Shown one piece after another: positions 62,691 to 64,000 of a stretch of 64,000 bases of DNA. The stretch's first letter is position 1. The number at the start of each line of letters is the position of its first letter. Origin of the DNA: Deinococcus sp. JMULE3 (GTDB lineage: Bacteria > Deinococcota > Deinococci > Deinococcales > Deinococcaceae); contig NZ_SGWE01000004.1 of the NCBI RefSeq assembly GCF_013337115.1, forward strand, positions 871,001-935,000, read 5' to 3'. A program made the translations under genes and the position numbers. Below the pieces are notes generated by a model that saw nothing but the letters and a program-made list of their open reading frames with translations, ran no database searches and was not told the DNA's origin.

Positions 62691-63432
62691 TCACCTCCGG
62701 GGCGGCGCCGCGCGGCGGGGCGGCGGCGGTTGGGGCGGTCACCGTCTTCACGGCGGCGCTCGTCGTTGCGGCGCTGGGGGCGGGCGTAGGTTTCGGTCTT
62801 GCCGCCGATGACTTCACCGGTGAAGACCATGACCTTGATGCCCAGGCTGCCGTAGGTGGTCTCGGCGCGGGCGGTGCCGTAGTCGATGTCGGCGCGCAGG
62901 GTGTGCAGGGGCACGCGGCCTTCGCGGACCATCTCGGTGCGGGCCTGCTCGGCTCCGCCGAGGCGGCCGGACAGGATGATCTTGACGCCGCGGGCGCCGG
63001 ATTCCATCACGCGCTGGGCGGCCTGCTTCATGGCGCGGCGGAACGCGAAGCGGCGTTCGATCTGCTCGGCGATGCGCAGGGCGACCAGGGGCGCGCTGAT
63101 GTTGGGGTTGGGGATCTCGGCGACGTTCACGGCGACGGTCCCGGCGGACACGAGGCGCTCGATGTCCTGGCGGAGTTCCTTGATGGACTCGCCGCCCTTG
63201 CCGATCACGATGCCGGGTTTCGCGGCGCTGATGATCACGTTGACCTGCTGGCCGGCGCGCTCGATCTCGATGCGCGCGATGCCGGCGGCGTTCAGCTTCT
63301 TGCCGACGAGTTTACGGATCTTCTCGTCTTCCTTCAGCAGACCGGCGTACTGCTTCTTACCGGCGTACCAGCGGCTATTCCACGTGCGGGTGATGCCCAG
63401 GCGGAAGCCGTTCGGGTTGATCTTATTACCCA

Positions 63433-63433
<1 letters not shown>
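62687..63433 (-). CDS. rpsC: 30S ribosomal protein S3
   Basis: 248 residues. [20 protein letters not shown] at the N-terminus, the KH domain with [20 protein letters not shown], and [20 protein letters not shown] near the C-terminus. The last 30 residues are Arg/Asp-rich (low complexity), a lineage feature. mRNA entry-channel protein. ATG shares one base with the rplV stop. Confidence 0.98.

Positions 63434-64000
<567 letters not shown>

Overview
The window is high-GC bacterial DNA from a Deinococcus chromosome (inference). The evidence is the ribosomal, RNA polymerase alpha and secretion proteins, the GC-rich codon use, the dispersed structured repeats, and many genes with a TANNNT minus-10 box only 5-7 bases before the start codon, the leaderless layout reported for Deinococcus. 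I found no tRNA, rRNA, CRISPR array or prophage.

Layout. 0-12.6 kb is a mosaic of short units: two DoxX-like membrane proteins, a secreted PKD/CAP protein, a histidine kinase co-encoded with a periplasmic sulfite-oxidase-fold protein, an acyl-CoA dehydrogenase, a BTAD regulator, an M15 peptidase, and SoxR with a clear SoxR box facing a VOC-family gene. 12.6-23.6 kb holds a frameshifted GGDEF-EAL protein, an orphan MoxR-type ATPase, gltX, a 2-oxoacid dehydrogenase E1 alpha/beta pair, a C39-like peptidase and a type III polyketide synthase. 23.7-37.2 kb has an aldo/keto reductase, a three-gene membrane/regulator operon next to an IS982-like element, a nitroreductase, ndk, a two-permease nucleoside-type ABC operon, a RodZ-like protein, an AI-2E-type transporter and two diguanylate cyclases. 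37.3-40.7 kb is the alpha operon (infA-rpmJ-rpsM-rpsK-rpsD-rpoA-rplQ, minus strand). 55.2-64 kb is the S10/spc cluster (rpsS to secY) plus adk, also minus strand.

Between these two housekeeping blocks lies an accessory island (40.8-55.2 kb). Its main content is a seven-gene overlapping operon: SWIM zinc-finger protein, DUF5691 protein, small membrane protein, MoxR-type AAA+ ATPase, a visibly AT-richer PD-(D/E)XK/DUF3883-like gene, DUF5682 protein and a VWA protein. The operon starts at a promoter whose minus-10 is overlapped by a perfect 8-1-8 palindrome. That palindrome has the length and purine/pyrimidine pattern of the Deinococcus radiation/desiccation response motif, so I infer a damage-regulated MoxR/VWA machine. 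Four single-base frameshifts fall in two of its genes, three of them in G/C runs of five or six and one near an ATG. They may be sequencing undercalls or real decay.

Other notable structure: two copies of a two-hairpin dispersed repeat with different stems but one architecture (one of them inserted in frame in a DUF4188 gene), heptamer repeat tracts (CCCACNN at three loci, TGATGGT at one), GC-palindrome elements (one inside the DUF5682 gene), and a spc operon split by a terminator and a new promoter with a leader of about 240 bases ahead of rpsH.
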